A stretch of 64,000 bases of DNA from JBMOOG01 sp049324535 (GTDB taxonomy: Bacteria; Pseudomonadota; Alphaproteobacteria; Rhodobacterales; Rhodobacteraceae). Positions 26,636-34,615 of the stretch are shown here, piece after piece. Positions within the stretch are counted from its first letter, which is position 1, and each line of letters opens with the position of its first letter. A program made the position numbers and the translations under genes. Under the pieces are notes generated by a model. That model worked only from the letters and a program-made list of their open reading frames with translations, made no database searches and had not been told where the DNA came from. The stretch is taken from positions 1 through 64,000 of the forward strand of contig JBMOOG010000010.1 of NCBI GenBank assembly GCA_049324535.1. The letters are read 5' to 3'.

Positions 26636-27502
26636 CTACATCTCGCGCGCAATAACGAAACGGGCGAGTTCCCGCAAGTTCCCTGCCGCCGCACCATAGG
26701 GCGCAAGCGCGGCTTCCGCCTCGGCCACCAGTGCGGCCGCGCGCGCCCGGGCGCCGTCGATGCCGAGATGCGACACGAAGGTGGCCTTGCCCGCCGAGGC
26801 GTCCTTGCCGACGCGCTTTCCGGTCTTGCCGGCGTCGCCCGTGGCATCGAGAAGGTCATCCGCGATCTGGAAGGCCAGTCCGAGCGCGTCGGCGAAGCGC
26901 GCGAGCGGCGCGGGATCGGCCCCGGCGAGGATCGCCCCGGCTTCGGCCGACCAGCGGATCAGCGCGCCGGTCTTGCCCGCCTGAAGCCGCTCGATCTCGG
27001 CCAGTGACAGCGGAACCGGCGCCGTCTCGGCGGCGATGTCCAGGGCCTGCCCGCCGACCATTCCCGCCGCCCCCGACGCGCGGGCAAGGGCCGAAATCAG
27101 CCGGATTCGGGTCGAATCCGATCCCAGGACCGGATCGCAGAGCAGCTCGAAGGCCAGCGTCTGGAGCGCATCGCCGCACAGGACGGCGGTCGCCTCGTCC
27201 CATTTCACATGCACCGTCGGCTGGCCCCGGCGCAGGTCGTCGTCATCCATGCAGGGCAGATCGTCGTGGACGAGACTGTAGGCATGCAGGGCCTCGATCG
27301 CGGCCGCGGCCGGCATGGCGCGGTCCTCGCGCACGCCCAGCATGGCCGCGCCCTCGATCACCAGGAAGGCCCGCACCCGCTTGCCGCCGCCGAGCGCATA
27401 GCGCATCGCCTCGGTGACGGCGCCCTCGGGCAGGCGCGCGGTCGCGCGGTCCAGGGCCGCCTGCACGGCGGATTGCAGCGCGGAAAGCCGCTCGGCGAAC
27501 AC
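26636..27502 (-). CDS. ispA: farnesyl/geranyl diphosphate synthase
   Basis: A 288-aa prenyl synthase that condenses IPP with DMAPP and GPP. It has the first aspartate-rich motif DDLPCMDDDDLRRG at about residues 79-92 and the second motif in AFQIADDLLDATG. The start codon is a GTG (27500-27502) directly abutting the xseB stop. It feeds quinone, carotenoid and bacteriochlorophyll tails together with dxs. Confidence 0.96.
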   Translation of the reverse strand: MFAERLSALQSAVQAALDRATARLPEGAVTEAMRYALGGGKRVRAFLVIEGAAMLGVREDRAMPAAAAIEALHAYSLVHDDLPCMDDDDLRRGQPTVHVKWDEATAVLCGDALQTLAFELLCDPVLGSDSTRIRLISALARASGAAGMVGGQALDIAAETAPVPLSLAEIERLQAGKTGALIRWSAEAGAILAGADPAPLARFADALGLAFQIADDLLDATGDAGKTGKRVGKDASAGKATFVSHLGIDGARARAAALVAEAEAALAPYGAAAGNLRELARFVIAREM

Positions 27503-27739
27503 CTAGAGCCCTTCCACTGGCACCGTGCCGTTGGGCTGTCCGCCTTCGCCAAGGGTGATCCGCGCCACCTTTTCCTCGGCGGCCTTGAGCTTGGCCTCGC
27601 AATGCGCCTTCAGCGCCGCGCCGCGCTCGTAGAGCGCGATCGACTTCTCAAGCTCGACGTTGCCGGATTCGAGATCGCGCACGACCTTTTCGAGTTCGGC
27701 CATCGCCTGCTCGAATGACATGGCGGAAATGTCGCTCAT
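27503..27739 (-). CDS. xseB: exodeoxyribonuclease VII small subunit
   Basis: A 78-aa helical protein with the family motif FEQAMAELEKVVRDLESGNV and a second helix ELEKSIALYERGAALKAHCE. It partners XseA in single-strand DNA degradation. The ATG overlaps the upstream HDAC-like gene's stop (ATGA), and the stop abuts the ispA GTG. Confidence 0.95.
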   Translation of the reverse strand: MSDISAMSFEQAMAELEKVVRDLESGNVELEKSIALYERGAALKAHCEAKLKAAEEKVARITLGEGGQPNGTVPVEGL

Positions 27740-28668
27740 CGCCCCCGCTCCATCAGGACCCGTACATGCGCCGCGACCGAAGCCGCGAGTGCCTCCAGAT
27801 CATATCCGCCCTCGAGTGTCGAGACCAAGCGCCCCCCGCAGGTGGCGTCCGCAAGGTCGCAGATCGCGCCGGTCAGCCAGGCGAAATCCTCCTCGCCCCA
27901 GTTCAGGCTGGCCAGCGGATCGTCGCGATGCGCGTCGAACCCGGCCGAGACCAGCACCAGTTCCGGCCGGAAGGCCGCGACCCGTGCCAGCGCCCCCTCC
28001 CAGGCCGGCTGCATCTCGGCCCGCGTCGATCCCGAGGGCAGCGGCAGGTTGATGATCTGCCCATGCGCCCCCTGCTCGGTCGCGGCGCCGGTTCCGGGCC
28101 AGTGCGGATACTGCTGCGAGGACACGAACATCGCCCGCGGCTCGTCCCACAAGAGCGCCTGCGTGCCGTTGCCGTGATGCACGTCGAAATCGAGCACGGC
28201 GACCCGCGCCAGCCCGTGGTGGTCGAGCGCCCGCCTCGCAGCGATCGCCACATTGCCCAGCAGGCAGAAGCCCATCGGTCGCGCGGCCTCGGCATGATGC
28301 CCCGGCGGGCGCATGGCCACGAAGGCGTTGCCCGCCTCGCCGGCCAGCACCGCATCGACGGCCGCGCAGACCCCGCCCGCCGCGCGTTCGGCCGCCTCCC
28401 AGGACAGCGGCGAAAGCCAGGTGTCCGGGTCAAGCTGGCGGAAGCCCTCGTCGGGCGCGGCGGCACGCAATTTCGACAGATAGACGGCCGGATGGCAGCG
28501 AAGCAGATCCGCTTCCGCCGCGGGCGGCGCCTCGCGGCGCAGGAGCGACGCGAATTCCGGGGCCTCGAGCGCCTCCTCGACCGACTCGAGCCGCGCCACG
28601 CTTTCGGGATGTCCCGGCGGGTTCTCGTGCTGGAATCCGGCCTCGTGCGTGTAGAGAAGCGTCGTCAC
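27736..28668 (-). CDS. histone-deacetylase-like amidohydrolase
   Basis: A 310-aa zinc hydrolase of the HDAC/AcuC/AphA superfamily. The active site is complete: AMRPPGHHAEAA (His-His pair), DFDVHHGNGTQ (zinc Asp/His), SAGFDAHRDDP (zinc Asp), and LEGGYD. Bacterial members deacetylate acetyl-CoA synthetase, polyamines or other amides; which of these applies cannot be read here. It heads the operon with xseB, ispA and dxs. Confidence 0.9.
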   Translation of the reverse strand: MTTLLYTHEAGFQHENPPGHPESVARLESVEEALEAPEFASLLRREAPPAAEADLLRCHPAVYLSKLRAAAPDEGFRQLDPDTWLSPLSWEAAERAAGGVCAAVDAVLAGEAGNAFVAMRPPGHHAEAARPMGFCLLGNVAIAARRALDHHGLARVAVLDFDVHHGNGTQALLWDEPRAMFVSSQQYPHWPGTGAATEQGAHGQIINLPLPSGSTRAEMQPAWEGALARVAAFRPELVLVSAGFDAHRDDPLASLNWGEEDFAWLTGAICDLADATCGGRLVSTLEGGYDLEALAASVAAHVRVLMERGR

Positions 28669-28754
28669 CCCGTTCGTCCTCCGCTCTGTGCTCTCGCTGG
28701 CTCAAATATCCCCGCCGGAGGCGTCCCGGCGCAACCGCATGCGACCGGGTCCGG

Positions 28755-29453
28755 TCAGTCCGGCGCCAGCATGTAACCCGAGCCGCGCACCGTCTGCAGA
28801 TAGCGCGGCTCGTTCGGGCGCTCCTCGAACTTGCGCCGCAGCCGCGTGATCTGCACGTCGACCGCCCGCTCCTGCGCCCCGCCGCCGCCGCGGCCCAGGT
28901 CCTCGACCAGGTCGGACCGGCTGATGACCTCGCCCGGCCGCGCCGCGAAGATCCGCATGAGCGCGGCCTCGGTCGCGGTCAGCCGGATCGGATCGGTGCC
29001 GCGCCACATCTCGGCCCGGTCGACATCGTAGCGCACGGGTCCGAGGCTCAGGACCTTCGGACGGGCCTCGACCGGCGGCGGGGCGCGGCGGAGGATCGCG
29101 TTGATGCGCAGCAGCAGTTCCTTCGGCTCGAAGGGCTTGGACAGGTAGTCGTCCGCGCCGGCCTCGAGCCCCGCGATCCGGTCCTGCGTCTCGCCCCGGG
29201 CGGTCAGAAGCAGCACCGGCGTCGCGCCCCCGGCCCTCAGGTCGCGGGTAAAGCTCACCCCGTCCTCGCCGGGCATCATCACGTCGAGGATCACCAGATC
29301 GAAGGCCAGCCCCGCCATCAGCCGCCGCGCATGGGCGGCGTCGCGCGCCGTCGTGACAAGAAAGCCGTTGCGGATCAGGAACTTCTGCAGAAGGCCACGG
29401 ATGCGCTCGTCGTCGTCGACGATCAGCAGATGGATGTCGGCCTGCCCGCTCAT
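28755..29453 (-). CDS. petR: OmpR-family response regulator (PetR-like)
   Basis: A 232-aa two-domain regulator. The receiver has the acidic pair in IVDDDERIR, the phospho-acceptor in LVILDVMMPGEDG, and Lys in YLSKPFEPKELL. A C-terminal winged helix follows (LTATEAALMRIF, QITRLRRKFE, LQTVRGSGYML). It lies 16 bases after a MarR gene. This MarR-OmpR pair matches petP-petR, which Rhodobacter capsulatus needs for cytochrome bc1 expression. I start at MSGQADIHLL because the upstream extension lacks support. The name rests on context. Confidence 0.82.
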   Translation of the reverse strand: MSGQADIHLLIVDDDERIRGLLQKFLIRNGFLVTTARDAAHARRLMAGLAFDLVILDVMMPGEDGVSFTRDLRAGGATPVLLLTARGETQDRIAGLEAGADDYLSKPFEPKELLLRINAILRRAPPPVEARPKVLSLGPVRYDVDRAEMWRGTDPIRLTATEAALMRIFAARPGEVISRSDLVEDLGRGGGGAQERAVDVQITRLRRKFEERPNEPRYLQTVRGSGYMLAPD

Positions 29454-29469
29454 GGACCCTTGCCCCGGT

Positions 29470-29970
29470 TCACTCTCGGACAGCAAGGTAATGGCGCTTG
29501 ATCTCGGGGTCCATCATCGCCTCGAGCACCTGACGGAACCCGGCCACGGCCGCCGGCCCCGCCGCCCGATAGGCCGCGCGCATCCGCGCGCGCTGGGCGT
29601 CCGACAGTTCGCGTTCGAGCGCCTGGCCCTTCTCGGTCAGGTGCAGGTGGCGTTCGCGCTTGTCCTTGCGCCCGACGCGGGCCTCGACCAGCCCGTCCTC
29701 CACCAGAGTCCGCAGCACCCGGTTCAAGGACTGCTTGGTCACGCCCAGCATGGTCAGAAGCGCGCTGACGGTCAGCCCCGGCTGGCGGTTGATGAAGTGG
29801 ATCGCCCGGTGATGGGCGCGCCCGTAGGCGAGCGACTCGAGGATGCGGTCGGGATCCGCGGTAAACGCGCGGTAGGCGAAGAACATCGCCTCGATCCCCT
29901 TGCGCAACTGCTCGTCGGTCAGAAACAGCAGGCTCTCGCCGCCCGCGGGTCCGATGCCGCTTTCGGCCAT
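29470..29970 (-). CDS. petP: MarR-family regulator (PetP-like)
   Basis: A 166-aa MarR-type winged-helix regulator. The helix-turn-helix is LTVSALLTMLGVTKQSLNRVLRTLVEDGLVE, and the wing is VGRKDKRERHLHLTEKG. It acts in the cytosol as a dimer. It is transcribed with the OmpR-type regulator downstream, and a perfect inverted repeat upstream (30001-30019) is a plausible self-operator. The petP name follows from the pair's similarity to the R. capsulatus locus and is an inference. Confidence 0.82.
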   Translation of the reverse strand: MAESGIGPAGGESLLFLTDEQLRKGIEAMFFAYRAFTADPDRILESLAYGRAHHRAIHFINRQPGLTVSALLTMLGVTKQSLNRVLRTLVEDGLVEARVGRKDKRERHLHLTEKGQALERELSDAQRARMRAAYRAAGPAAVAGFRQVLEAMMDPEIKRHYLAVRE

Positions 29971-30000
29971 GGTTCACCTCCAGAACCGATGCCGGATTTT

Positions 30001-30019
30001 AAGTCAGCCTTGTTGACTT
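30001..30019. promoter_or_regulatory. inverted repeat AAGTCA-N7-TGACTT between petP and ilvE
   Basis: A perfect 6-7-6 palindrome in an AT-richer 148-base divergent region, 31 bases upstream of the petP ATG. Its size and symmetry fit a MarR-dimer operator. It could control petP-petR, ilvE, or both. Confidence 0.5.
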
Positions 30020-30118
30020 TCCAAGACTCAACTGTTAGCCGTGGCGCGAAATCGCGCAATATTATGTCCGAAGCGGACCTATGTCGCGCAACTTTCGGAA
30101 AACGGATAGGAGATTGCG

Positions 30119-30988
30119 ATGGCCGGTGCCTATGATGATCGTGACGGGAAGATCTGGCTGGACGGAACCCTCGTCGAGTGGCGGGACGCCAAGGTCCACG
30201 TCCTGACCCATGCGCTGCACTACGCATCCTCGGTCTTCGAGGGCGAGCGCTGCTACAACGGCAAGATCTTCAAGGGCCACGAGCATTCGCTGCGCCTGCT
30301 GAAATCGGGCGAGCTCATCGACATGGAGATCCCCTGGACCGCCGAGCAGATCGACGCGGCCAAGGAGGCGATGCTGAAGGCCAACGGCTGGACCAACGCC
30401 TATGTGCGCGCCTTCGCCTGGCGCGCATCCGGCGAGGACATGGGCGTCTCGGCCCGGCGCAACCCGGTGCGGCTGGCCGTCGCCGGCTGGGAATGGGGCA
30501 ACTACTACGGCGACGCCAAGATGAAGGGTGCGAAACTCGACATCGCGAAATGGCGCCGCCCCGATCCGGCCACCGCGCCCAGCCAGGCCAAGGCCGCCGG
30601 TCTCTACATGATCGCCACCATGTCCAAGCACGCGGCCGAGGCCAAGGGCTGCTCGGACGCGATGATGATGGACTACCGCGGCTATGTGGCCGAGGCGACC
30701 GGCGCCAACATCTTCTTCGTCAAGGACGGCGAGGTGCACACGCCCAAGCCCGACTGCTTCCTGAACGGCCTGACCCGGCAGACGGTCATCGGCATGCTGA
30801 AGGACCGCCAGATCAAGGTCCACGAGCGCCACATCATGCCCGAGGAGCTCGAGGGCTTCCAGCAGTGCTGGCTGACCGGAACCGCGGCAGAGGTCACGCC
30901 CGTCGGCCAGATCGGCGACTACAGCTTCGAGGTGGGCGAACTCACCCGGATGATCGCGTCGGAATACGAAAAGCTCGTCCGCGCCTGA
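30119..30988 (+). CDS. ilvE: branched-chain amino acid aminotransferase
   Basis: A 289-aa PLP class IV transaminase for the last step of valine, leucine and isoleucine synthesis. The early block is YASSVFEGERCYNGKIFKGHEH. The PLP lysine region lies near the middle (APSQAKAAGLYMIATMSK). EATGANIFFVKDGEVHTP and CFLNGLTRQTVIGM mark IlvE, as does GTAAEVTPVGQI. It is divergent from petP and has a good AGGAGA ribosome site. Confidence 0.95.
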   Translation: MAGAYDDRDGKIWLDGTLVEWRDAKVHVLTHALHYASSVFEGERCYNGKIFKGHEHSLRLLKSGELIDMEIPWTAEQIDAAKEAMLKANGWTNAYVRAFAWRASGEDMGVSARRNPVRLAVAGWEWGNYYGDAKMKGAKLDIAKWRRPDPATAPSQAKAAGLYMIATMSKHAAEAKGCSDAMMMDYRGYVAEATGANIFFVKDGEVHTPKPDCFLNGLTRQTVIGMLKDRQIKVHERHIMPEELEGFQQCWLTGTAAEVTPVGQIGDYSFEVGELTRMIASEYEKLVRA

Positions 30989-31033
30989 CGGGCGGACGGC
31001 GCGCGGGCTAGGGCGCCGCGCGCCGTTCGCGTC

Positions 31034-31228
31034 TCAGGCGCTGCGCCCCCGCTCGATCGCGAGATAGGCGCGGACCCTGGCCGCCCCCTCTCGCGAGGCG
31101 GGCCGGCGATGCAGTTCGTGGCTGGCCGGATGGCTTCCCTCGCCCGCCTCGCGACGGTCGAGATCGAAGTAATGGCGGGTGCGGCCGGACTCGGGCGCGG
31201 CACGCCGGTCGATCACATGTCGGCTCAT
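31034..31228 (-). CDS. 64-aa hypothetical protein
   Basis: A small arginine- and histidine-rich soluble protein (MSRHVIDRRAAPESGRTRHY...). I recognise no family. The ATG at 31228 has GGGGGAAG upstream at sensible spacing. The frame fills most of the space between queG and ilvE. A shadow of the GC-rich flank cannot be excluded, so confidence is moderate. Confidence 0.4.
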   Translation of the reverse strand: MSRHVIDRRAAPESGRTRHYFDLDRREAGEGSHPASHELHRRPASREGAARVRAYLAIERGRSA

Positions 31229-31266
31229 GGCTTCCCCCTGTGGCAGGCACCGTCCACGGTGCAACC

Positions 31267-32367
31267 TCAGGATGACAGAGACTCACCCTCCGTGGCCAGC
31301 CCCTTCACGGGCTTGTGGCCGGAACACGCCAGCCGGGCGACGGCCCAGCGCGCCGCATCCGCCACAGCCGGGTCCGGATCGCCGGCCAACGCCGCGGCAA
31401 TGGCGGCAAGCTCCGGCCGCCCGGAATTGCCGATCGCGTAGAGCACGTTCCTCACGAACCGGTCGCGCCCGATGCGCTTGACCGGCGATCCCGCAAACCG
31501 CGCCCGGAACCCCGCATCGTCGAGGGCCGCCAGGTCGGCCAGCGCCGGCTCCCCCACCCGGTCGGCATAGCCGGTCTCGCGCGCGGCCACCGCGAACTTG
31601 TTCCACGGGCAGACCGCCAGACAGTCGTCGCAGCCGTAGATCCGGTTGCCCAGCAGCGGCCGCAGCTCGTCGTCCACCGGCCCGGCGTGCTCGATCGTGA
31701 GATACGAGATGCAGCGTCGCGCATCGAGCTGGAAGGGCGCCGGAAAGGCCCGCGTCGGGCAGACGTCGAGGCAGGCCGTACAGCGTCCGCAGTGCTCGGT
31801 CTCGGACCCGTCCTTCGGCAGGTCGAGCGTGGTGAAGATCGCGCCGAGAAACACCCAGTTGCCGAACTCCCGCGACAGAAGGTTGGTGTGCTTGCCCTGC
31901 CAGCCGAGGCCGGCCGCCTGCGCCAGCGGCTTCTCCATCACCGGCGCGGTGTCGACAAAGACCTTGATTTCCGCCGGTTCAGACCCTTTTCGGGCCTCTT
32001 CGATCAGCCAACGCCCCAGCCGCTTCAGCCGCTTCTTCACCAGATCGTGGTAGTCGCGCCCGCGCGCATAGACGCTGATCGCCCCCCGTTCGCGGAGATC
32101 CAGAACCGCCAGCGGGTCGAACTCCGGTGCATAGCTTTCCGCCAGCATGATGACCGACCGCGCCCCGGGCCAGAGCGCCTGCGGATTGCCCCGCCAGGCC
32201 CGGCGCTCGGCCATCCATCCCATCTGGCCGTGCCGCCCCTCGTCGAGGAACCGGCGAAGCCGCGACGCAGCCCCGGGAATCGCATCGGGCGCGCAGATCC
32301 CGGCCGCCACGAATCCCTCCAGCCGCGCTTGCGCCACCAGCCGCCGCTTCAGCTCGCCCGGATCCAT
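31267..32367 (-). CDS. queG: epoxyqueuosine reductase
   Basis: A 366-aa cobalamin and Fe-S enzyme performing the last step of queuosine synthesis in tRNA. Two 4Fe-4S clusters are marked by CGRCTACLDVCP and CDDCLAVCP. N-terminal marks include SYAPEFDPL, VYARGRDYHDLVKKRLKRL and DTAPVMEKPLAQAAGLGW. A C-terminal HEAT-like stretch (PELAAIAAALAGDPDPAVADAARWAV) is normal for the family. It is downstream of a GST-like gene, with a dispersed repeat between them. Confidence 0.95.
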   Translation of the reverse strand: MDPGELKRRLVAQARLEGFVAAGICAPDAIPGAASRLRRFLDEGRHGQMGWMAERRAWRGNPQALWPGARSVIMLAESYAPEFDPLAVLDLRERGAISVYARGRDYHDLVKKRLKRLGRWLIEEARKGSEPAEIKVFVDTAPVMEKPLAQAAGLGWQGKHTNLLSREFGNWVFLGAIFTTLDLPKDGSETEHCGRCTACLDVCPTRAFPAPFQLDARRCISYLTIEHAGPVDDELRPLLGNRIYGCDDCLAVCPWNKFAVAARETGYADRVGEPALADLAALDDAGFRARFAGSPVKRIGRDRFVRNVLYAIGNSGRPELAAIAAALAGDPDPAVADAARWAVARLACSGHKPVKGLATEGESLSS

Positions 32368-32374
32368 GGGCCTG

Positions 32375-32430
32375 CCCTTCTTCTTCGACGAAATACCCTC
32401 GGGGGTCCGGGGGCAGACGGCCCCCGGCGC
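32375..32430. repeat. dispersed intergenic repeat, copy B
   Basis: Reverse-complemented, it reads a G/C hairpin, then GGACCCCCGAGGGTATT, then CGAAGAAGAAG. This matches copy A at 12125-12177 with few differences. The hairpin arms are CCGGGGGC (32407-32414) and GCCCCCGG (32420-32427). It lies between a GST gene and queG. Confidence 0.6.
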
Positions 32431-32435
32431 GCTGT

Positions 32436-33104
32436 TCAGAAGTCGAGATCGGCGTAATGGGCGGGCGGCGGGAACCCCGGCACCTGATCCGCAAGCAGCG
32501 ACCGGAACGCCGGGCGCGACTTGATCTTGGCGTACCAGTCCTTCAGCGCGGCCGACCGGTTCCAGTCCACGTCCGAGATGTAGTCGAGCGCCGACAGATG
32601 CGCGGCCGCCGCGAAATCGGCCAGCGTCATCTCGTTCCCGGCCAGCCAGCGGCGGGTCTCCAGAAGCCAGTTCAGGTAGTCGAGGTGATACTTGATCTGC
32701 GAGGCCCCGGCCTTGACGTTGCGGCTTTCGGGATAGCCCAGACCCATCAGCTTCTTGTTCACCCGCTCGTAGAGCAGCATCGAGGTGACTTCGCGGTGGA
32801 ACTTGTCGTCGAACCAGGCGCAGATCCGGCGCACCTCGTAGCGCGCCTCCGGATCGCGCGGCATCAGCGGCGGGTTCGGCACGGTCTCGTCGAGGTATTC
32901 GCAGATCGCCTGGCTTTCCGACATCGTCCGGTTGCCGAACCGCAGGACCGGCACCTTTCCGGCCGGGTTGCGGCGCAGGAAATCGGGCGACTGCTCCCAG
33001 TAGCGTTCCTCGACCAGCTCGACCTCGATCCGCTTCTCGGCCAGGGTCAGGCGGACCTTCCGGCAGAAGGGCGAGAGGGGCACATGGTAGAGGCGGGCGG
33101 TCAT
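32436..33104 (-). CDS. glutathione S-transferase family protein
   Basis: A 222-aa GST. The thioredoxin-like domain begins TARLYHVPLSPFCRKVRLTLAE with Ser/Pro/Phe/Cys in the active-site position. RNPAGKVPVL and MSESQAICEYLDE mark the glutathione site. The helical C-domain ends TLADFAAAAHLSALDYI. I start at MTARLYHVPL; an upstream in-frame extension is unconserved. The substrate is unknown. Confidence 0.9.
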   Translation of the reverse strand: MTARLYHVPLSPFCRKVRLTLAEKRIEVELVEERYWEQSPDFLRRNPAGKVPVLRFGNRTMSESQAICEYLDETVPNPPLMPRDPEARYEVRRICAWFDDKFHREVTSMLLYERVNKKLMGLGYPESRNVKAGASQIKYHLDYLNWLLETRRWLAGNEMTLADFAAAAHLSALDYISDVDWNRSAALKDWYAKIKSRPAFRSLLADQVPGFPPPAHYADLDF

Positions 33105-33162
33105 CGGCGGCCGGAGACTGGGGGGATGGATCAGCCCGTGATACCCGCCCGAGTCGGCCGGT

Positions 33163-33927
33163 TCAATCCCGGAAACAGGCCGCGCGGCCGTCGGCGGCGA
33201 TGGTCTGCGCCCCGTCGGCAATGAGCACCGCGCGGTTCCTCAGCCAGGGCGGAAGCTTGCGCGGATCGCGGTCCTTGGGGTCGGGCAGGATCGCCGCCAG
33301 CCGCGCCGCCTGGGCCGGCGTCAGGTCGCGCGCGGCCACGCCGTAGTAGTGCTGCGCCGCCGCCTCCATGCCGAAGACGCCGCGCCCGGTCTCGGCCACG
33401 TTCAGATAGACCTCGAGGATCCGCCGCTTGGTCCAGACAAGCTCGATCAGCGGGGTCATCACCGCCTCGAGCGCCTTGCGCGGCCAGCTGCGCCCCTGCC
33501 AGAGGAACACGTTCTTGGCCACCTGCTGGGTGATGGTCGAGGCCCCCCGCTTGGCGCCATCGTCCAGCGCGGCCCGGATCGCCGTCATGTCGAAGCCCCA
33601 GTGTTCGCAGAAGTTCGCGTCCTCGGCGGCAACGACCGACAGCGGAAGCGACGGCGCCATGTCCTCGAGATCCACCCATTCGCGCCGGACGCGGCCCGAC
33701 AGGTCGCCGGCGGCGATCATGGTCAGGGTCGTCGGCGGATTGACCAGCGCGAAGAGCAGGATCAGCGCGACAAGAACCGCAAGAATCCCCAGCGCGCCCC
33801 GCCCGATCCAGCGCAGAATCCGCCGCAACAGTGACGCATCCGCCGCCTCGGACGCACGCGCGCTTTCCTTCGCCGGGCTTCTCGGCGCGGGCTTCTTCCG
33901 GGCAGGGGGGGTCTTGGCCTTGGTCAT
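33163..33927 (-). CDS. mtgA: monofunctional peptidoglycan transglycosylase
   Basis: A 254-aa GT51 glycosyltransferase that polymerises lipid II. A basic cytosolic N-terminus is followed by one membrane anchor (ALGILAVLVALILLFALV). The catalytic motifs are VVAAEDANFCEHWGFD (essential Glu), GASTITQQVAKNVFLW and RRILEVYLNVAETGRGVFG. It lacks a transpeptidase domain, consistent with MtgA. Confidence 0.96.
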   Translation of the reverse strand: MTKAKTPPARKKPAPRSPAKESARASEAADASLLRRILRWIGRGALGILAVLVALILLFALVNPPTTLTMIAAGDLSGRVRREWVDLEDMAPSLPLSVVAAEDANFCEHWGFDMTAIRAALDDGAKRGASTITQQVAKNVFLWQGRSWPRKALEAVMTPLIELVWTKRRILEVYLNVAETGRGVFGMEAAAQHYYGVAARDLTPAQAARLAAILPDPKDRDPRKLPPWLRNRAVLIADGAQTIAADGRAACFRD

Positions 33928-33977
33928 CGGCAGACCCTAGCCCGACTGCCCGGAAAGGGGAATCCGCTATCTTGCGG

Positions 33978-34484
33978 TCAGCCCTCGCTGGTCGGCCGGC
34001 TGCCGATCGCCTCGCGCAGCGCCTCCTCGCTGTCGCGCGACAGCGAGGTGCGCAGGATCGTGCCCTTGGGCGTGAAGTCCTTGAGCCCCTCCAGAACCTT
34101 GTCGGTGGTCATCTTGCGCACCAGCACGAAGACGGCACCGCCGCCTTCCTTCAGGGTGCCGCCCAGGTCCTTCATGAACTTGTCGTCCACCCCGATGTCG
34201 GTCAGCGCCCCCGACAGTGCACCGGCCCCGGCACCGACCGCGACGCCCAGAAGCGGATTGAGGAACAGCACCCCGATCAGAAGGCCCCAGAACGAACCGC
34301 CGACCGCGCCGGTGGCGGTCAGGTTCATCGCCTGATGCAGCTTGACCTTGCCCTTGTCGTCGCGGGTAACGACAACGGCGTCCTCCATGTCGATCAGGTA
34401 GTCCTTCTCCATGGCGTAGAGCCGGGTGCGCAGGTCGAAAGCGGCTTGCGCGTCATCGAAGGCGATCACGATCAGGTCGGACAT
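33978..34484 (-). CDS. DUF1269 family protein (predicted EcfG-dependent)
   Basis: A 168-aa protein with the DUF1269 layout. The N-terminal part is ferredoxin-like (LIVIAFDDAQAAFDLRTRLYAMEK), a glycine-rich double hydrophobic loop follows (GGSFWGLLIGVLFLNPLLGVAVGAGAGALSG), and the C-terminal half has VRKMTTDKVLEGL. The family is a common stress-induced membrane-associated protein of unknown function. A perfect EcfG promoter lies 32 bases upstream. Confidence 0.85.
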   Translation of the reverse strand: MSDLIVIAFDDAQAAFDLRTRLYAMEKDYLIDMEDAVVVTRDDKGKVKLHQAMNLTATGAVGGSFWGLLIGVLFLNPLLGVAVGAGAGALSGALTDIGVDDKFMKDLGGTLKEGGGAVFVLVRKMTTDKVLEGLKDFTPKGTILRTSLSRDSEEALREAIGSRPTSEG

Positions 34485-34515
34485 ACATTCCCCCACTGGC
34501 TGACGGTACCCTGCA

Positions 34516-34541
34516 AACGCCGGCATGGCGCCGCCGGTTCC
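34516..34541 (-). promoter_or_regulatory. EcfG-type promoter of the DUF1269 gene
   Basis: On the minus strand GGAAC (34537-34541) and CGTT (34516-34519) are separated by 17 bases, the alphaproteobacterial EcfG consensus GGAAC-N16/17-CGTT. It is placed 32 bases upstream of the DUF1269 ATG. Confidence 0.75.
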
Positions 34542-34579
34542 GGTCGCCAGCCTAGCAGATTGCGTGACAGTGGAATGAA

Positions 34580-34610
34580 GATTCCCGGTGGCCCTGAGCC
34601 ACCGGGAATC
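34580..34610 (-). terminator. hairpin terminator of gltB
   Basis: A perfect 13-bp stem (GATTCCCGGTGGC / GCCACCGGGAATC) with a 5-base loop begins 6 bases past the gltB stop. The minus-strand tail is only moderately T-rich. Confidence 0.7.
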
Positions 34611-34615
34611 CTGTC

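Noticed and set aside
28690..28730. AT-containing CAAATATCCCCGCCGGAGG stretch before the HDAC-like gene
   Set aside because: It resembles the dispersed repeat family in style but does not match copies A and B, and I found no second copy in the window.
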